Source: Arthrobacter sp. FW306-07-I
Lineage (GTDB): Bacteria; Actinomycetota; Actinomycetes; Actinomycetales; Micrococcaceae
DNA length: 64,000 nt
NCBI RefSeq assembly: GCF_021800405.1
Contig: NZ_CP084550.1
Coordinates: 3,658,001 to 3,722,000, forward strand
Reading direction: 5' to 3'
The position numbers were made by a program, and so were the translations under genes. The notes beneath the pieces are model-generated. The model did not search any database and was not told the DNA's origin. It saw only the letters and a program-made list of their open reading frames with translations. The stretch's first letter is position 1, and the number at the start of each line of letters is the position of its first letter. Positions 60,966-64,000 of the stretch are shown here, piece by piece.

Positions 60966-62528
60966 CTAGGCGCTGGCACCCAGCGCCGCGCCGTCGTCGG
61001 GCGCTTCGGTGCCCTCCACACCTTCCTCGACCAGAAGATCCGGGACCACTGCCTGGGCGATGGCCAGCTCCGCCGCTGCGGCGAGGTCGCGTTCCTCGAT
61101 GAGTTCCTGGAACCAGAAGTAGGACGCCTTGGGGGTCCGCTCCAGCGTTTCGAAGTCCACGTGCAGGAGGCCGAACGGCTGGTTGTAGCCGGCGGACCAC
61201 TCGAAGTTGTCCAGGAAGGACCACACGTAATAGCCGCGGAGATCCATGGACTCCGCCACGCCGCCCGGCGCCGTTGCGCGCAGCGCGGTTTCCAGGTGGT
61301 CGGAGAGGTACTTCAGCCGGCGTTCGTCCGGAATGAAGCGGGTGTTGGTGGACTTGTCCCGGACAATGATGTCCTCGAAGCTGGCGCCGCCTTCGGTGAT
61401 GATCACCGGGGGCAGGTTGGGGTACCGCTCTGCCATTTCCTTCAGGGCAACCGCCATGTACTCCGGTTTGACCGGCCAGCCGTAGGCGGTGATGTCGGCT
61501 TCCGGCCAGGTCTCGACGTGGAACGGCGTTGCGCCGCTGCCCGTCGCGCTGAGGTCGCTGCCCATGGCCTCCGCCATGCTTGACGGAACGGTCCCGCCGC
61601 CCGGCCCGGCCGCCACCTTGGTGGGCATGTAGTAGTTGAGCCCGTAGAAGTCCAGGGGCTGGGAAATGATCTCCATGTCCTCTTCGGGGTGCTCAAAGGA
61701 GCTGAAGAACTTTGCGGCACGGATCAGGTCCGGGTACTTACCCGTGAGGACGGGGTCCGCGTAAAGCCGGTTTTGGCCCAGGTCCATGATCCCGGCGCTG
61801 ATTTTGTCCAGCGGGTTGATCGAGTTCGGCACCATGGGTGAGTAGACGTTGGTCATGCCAATTTCGCCCGGCACCTTCGCCGCGCGCAGTGCCTGGACAG
61901 CCAGCCCATGGCCCAGCAGCTGGTGGTGGACGGTGGGGAAGGCGCCCAGTGCCAGCTCCTTGCCCGGCGAATGCAGCCCAAATGCATAGCCATTGGCACT
62001 AACCGTCGCCGGTTCGTTGATGGTGACCCAGCGGGCCACCCTGTCCCCGAACGCCTCGGCCAGGATGGCGGCGTATTCACCCAGGCGGTAGGCGGTGTCC
62101 CGGTTCATCCACCCGCCGGCTTCCTCCAGTTCCAAGGGTGTATCCCAGTGGTAGATGGTGGCCATCGGCGAGATGCCGCTGGCCAGGAGCTCATCCAGGA
62201 GCCGGTCGTAGAACGCCAGGCCGGCGCGGTTGGCGGGACCGGTGCCGCCGGGCTGGATGCGCGGCCAGGAGAAGGAGAACCGGTAGGAGTCAACGCCCAG
62301 CTGCTTCAGGAGGGCCACGTCCTGGGGCATCCGGTGGTAGTGGTCTGTGGCCACCACCGGGCTGTGGTCCTCCACGATTGCACCAGGCTTGGCTGCGAAC
62401 CTGTCCCAGGCTGCTGGACCGCGTCCGTCCTCGTCCAGTGCCCCCTCGATCTGGAATGCTGCGGTGGCAACGCCAAGGGTGAACCCCGGGGGGATGAGTG
62501 CTGCGAGGTCCTTGGCGGAGATGTGCAT
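60966..62528 (-). CDS. GH1 beta-glucosidase
   Basis: 520 residues. The acid/base Glu172 is in TINEPATV and the nucleophile Glu378 in ITEGGASF (usually ITENG). Substrate-site motifs GVATAAFQIEGA and FSFSWPRIQP are present. No signal peptide: intracellular hydrolysis of cellobiose or aryl-beta-glucosides. The C-terminal 50 residues are a non-conserved Ala/Glu-rich tail. No sugar transporter gene is adjacent. Confidence 0.95.
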   Translation of the reverse strand: MHISAKDLAALIPPGFTLGVATAAFQIEGALDEDGRGPAAWDRFAAKPGAIVEDHSPVVATDHYHRMPQDVALLKQLGVDSYRFSFSWPRIQPGGTGPANRAGLAFYDRLLDELLASGISPMATIYHWDTPLELEEAGGWMNRDTAYRLGEYAAILAEAFGDRVARWVTINEPATVSANGYAFGLHSPGKELALGAFPTVHHQLLGHGLAVQALRAAKVPGEIGMTNVYSPMVPNSINPLDKISAGIMDLGQNRLYADPVLTGKYPDLIRAAKFFSSFEHPEEDMEIISQPLDFYGLNYYMPTKVAAGPGGGTVPSSMAEAMGSDLSATGSGATPFHVETWPEADITAYGWPVKPEYMAVALKEMAERYPNLPPVIITEGGASFEDIIVRDKSTNTRFIPDERRLKYLSDHLETALRATAPGGVAESMDLRGYYVWSFLDNFEWSAGYNQPFGLLHVDFETLERTPKASYFWFQELIEERDLAAAAELAIAQAVVPDLLVEEGVEGTEAPDDGAALGASA

Positions 62529-62625
62529 TTGGGGTCCAGCCTTTTGGTCACGGTGGTCAGGGTACGTCCCAGAATGTCATAGCGGAGGGCGGCTGACGAG
62601 CAGCAACCCGCGCCCGGCACCGCTG

Positions 62626-63003
62626 CTACTGCGAACCGAAAAGAAACTCCTTGGCGTGCGCCACTGCTTTGCGGAACGCATCATTGCGCAGGGTCACGAG
62701 ATGCTCGGTGTCGCCGTCGGATGGTTCCAGGTAACCGGTGTACCCGGGCCGGAGGACCCAGATGTCCCCGCCTGGCGGCAGGTAGAACACCCCGAACGAG
62801 CGCTGTTGCCGCTCGTCGGCGGTCCAGACCGGGACGACGGCAAGGGCGGCACCCGTGGCCGGGTTGATCCACTGTGCCCGGGGCAGCGGCTGTTCATGCG
62901 CCTCGGGGTCCAGGAAGGGCGCGGTGCCGGCGCCCCACCGCTGCTCAAAACGTTCATGGAACGCGGGGATCAGGTGTGAATCGTAGCGCCGCCACTCGCT
63001 CAT
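62626..63003 (-). CDS. 125-residue protein of unknown function
   Basis: 125 residues, no family recognised. Begins MSEWRRYDSHLIPAFHERFEQRWG; the middle has alternating hydrophobic strands (ALAVVPVWTA; FGVFYLPPGGDIWVLRPG) and the end is a helix. AAGGAGG lies 11 bases before the ATG. It is 42 bases after the J-domain gene, in the same direction, so it may belong to a stress operon with Hsp20. Confidence 0.72.
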   Translation of the reverse strand: MSEWRRYDSHLIPAFHERFEQRWGAGTAPFLDPEAHEQPLPRAQWINPATGAALAVVPVWTADERQQRSFGVFYLPPGGDIWVLRPGYTGYLEPSDGDTEHLVTLRNDAFRKAVAHAKEFLFGSQ

Positions 63004-63045
63004 GCGGTGTTCCGCCTCCTTGGAAAGCGTTGAAAGGTTGTGTGT

Positions 63046-63435
63046 TCAGGCCCAGGGTCCGCTTTCCCACCGCACCGGAGTGATGCGGATGACGGGCCCG
63101 GACGGTCCCCGGGTACTGCGGACTTTCCGGACGGGAATGATCGTGGGTGCCGGTGCCGCCAGCTTCCTGTCGTACTCGGCACGCCGTTCCGGGTCCCCCA
63201 GCACGTTGAACGCCTGCATGATCCGCAGGAGTTGGTCCCCCTGTCCAGGGTCCACGTTCTTCGCCGGTTTGTCCGCCTTCGATTGCGCGCCCCCGCCGCC
63301 ATCGCTGTCAGCGCGGGCGCCGTCCATGTCCGGATGGTGGCTGCGCATCAGGGCGCGGTACGCGTGGGAGATGTCCTGCCGGGTGGCATCACGGCCCACC
63401 CCCAGGATGGCGTAGTAATCAGGGGGGTCAGTCAT
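63046..63435 (-). CDS. J-domain (DnaJ-like) protein
   Basis: 129 residues. The N-terminal J domain has DYYAILGVGRDATRQDISHAY and the essential HPD (SHHPDMDG), but helices II and III are separated by a Gly/Asp/Lys-rich insertion of about 25 residues. There is no zinc finger or client-binding domain. It would stimulate DnaK ATPase. Lies 65 bases after hsp20 in the same direction. Confidence 0.87.
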   Translation of the reverse strand: MTDPPDYYAILGVGRDATRQDISHAYRALMRSHHPDMDGARADSDGGGGAQSKADKPAKNVDPGQGDQLLRIMQAFNVLGDPERRAEYDRKLAAPAPTIIPVRKVRSTRGPSGPVIRITPVRWESGPWA

Positions 63436-63500
63436 CCCAGCCTCCTCTTCAGCCCGTGCCCCTGCCGGGAAGGCAGGGGCACGGGCTGGAAAGCATGGAT

Positions 63501-63929
63501 CTAAGTGCCAATCTGGTGCATCTCGCCCTGCTGGGTCTTGATCTCGATCTTGCGTGGCTTGGCCTGCTCAGCCATCGAAATCCGCAGGGTCAGGACGCCC
63601 TGGTCGTAGCTGGCCTTGATCTTCTCCGTGTCCAGGGTGTCGCCCAGGATCAGTTGGCGGCTGAACACACCGCGGGGACGCTCCGAGGCCACCAGCTCGA
63701 CGTTGGGCTGTGTGGGGTCCTGGCGCTCCGCGCGGACGGTCAGGACATTCCGTTCAACGTTCAGGTCCAGCGAGTCCAGCTTCACGCCGGGAAGATCGAA
63801 CGCCACCACGAATTCGCCGTCCTCCTGCCAGGCGTCCATGGGCATGGCAGCCGGGCGGGCGGTGGTTCCAAAGACCTGCTGCGTGAGCCGGTCCAGCTCA
63901 CGGAACGGGTCGGTACGCATCAACATCAT
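63501..63929 (-). CDS. hsp20: Hsp20/alpha-crystallin small heat-shock protein
   Basis: 142 residues. The alpha-crystallin domain (about 40-130) has [20 protein letters not shown] and GVLTLRISM. It is an ATP-independent holdase. The ATG at 63929 has AAGGAG nine bases upstream; a second ATG follows at once. No HspR (HAIR) box was seen in the 71 bases remaining before the window edge. Confidence 0.94.
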   Translation of the reverse strand: MMLMRTDPFRELDRLTQQVFGTTARPAAMPMDAWQEDGEFVVAFDLPGVKLDSLDLNVERNVLTVRAERQDPTQPNVELVASERPRGVFSRQLILGDTLDTEKIKASYDQGVLTLRISMAEQAKPRKIEIKTQQGEMHQIGT

Positions 63930-64000
63930 TTCCCACTCCTTCAGCTTCCAGGTGTTGGATCTGTGGTTACCCACCTCCGCGTAATCTATGGTGGTGGATA

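Overview
The window is high-GC DNA with strong GC3 codon bias, GTG/TTG starts, actinobacterial gene order (crp next to a CvpA/MarP-type gene) and a uricase almost collinear with that of Arthrobacter globiformis. It looks like a chromosomal segment of a soil Micrococcaceae (Arthrobacter / Pseudarthrobacter group). No transposase, integrase, phage gene or CRISPR array was seen.

Layout. 1-1 kb: start of a CvpA/MarP-like membrane protein and a divergent Crp/GlxR regulator. 1-7.1 kb: arabinoside utilisation (GH51 arabinofuranosidase, two permeases, Tat lipoprotein binding protein, LacI regulator with an operator at 5978-5991). 7.1-16 kb: housekeeping (Nudix, RidA, DUF4177, class A PBP, metallophosphoesterase, heterodimeric ABC exporter, tRNA-Pro). 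16.2-17.8 kb: a 74-residue exported peptide with two identical IGNWPDPA octapeptides, divergent from an XRE-TPR regulator; this is the best candidate for an undescribed system, a peptide-pheromone/receptor pair. 17.9-23.4 kb: purC, purD, membrane sulfite-oxidase-type protein, asparaginase II, sterol-carrier-like protein.

23.4-54.4 kb is dominated by purine and ureide catabolism. It holds an NCS1 permease - racemase-fold enzyme - SDR operon; aceE; a MobA-like transferase; an operon guaD - azgA - xdhC - xdhB - xdhA; a divergent 8-oxoguanine deaminase-like gene; uricase; an NCS2 urate/xanthine permease; an IclR regulator; and the run malic enzyme - malate synthase - DUF6986 - ureidoglycine aminohydrolase. 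Guanine and xanthine can be taken to urate and 5-hydroxyisourate. Ureidoglycine-derived glyoxylate can be condensed with acetyl-CoA to malate, decarboxylated to pyruvate and returned to acetyl-CoA by pyruvate dehydrogenase, a complete dicarboxylic acid cycle. Similar TTTTCGTAYTATGRAAA-like dyads lie in four control regions of this cluster (26.6-26.8, 42.14, 45.2 and 49.1 kb), which suggests one regulon, perhaps under the IclR protein. Unrelated genes are interspersed: a DUF222/HNH protein, an uracil-DNA glycosylase-like protein, a HEAT protein, an aldo/keto reductase and a LigD-type polymerase.

54.4-64 kb: Zn alcohol dehydrogenase, small unknowns, HAD phosphatase, DUF1508, GH15 trehalase/glucoamylase, DUF72, App1-type phosphatase, GH1 beta-glucosidase, J-domain protein and Hsp20. 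Several long perfect or near-perfect intergenic palindromes (12.1, 34.7, 48.1, 54.4 kb) are also present; two share the half-site GTTATGG.
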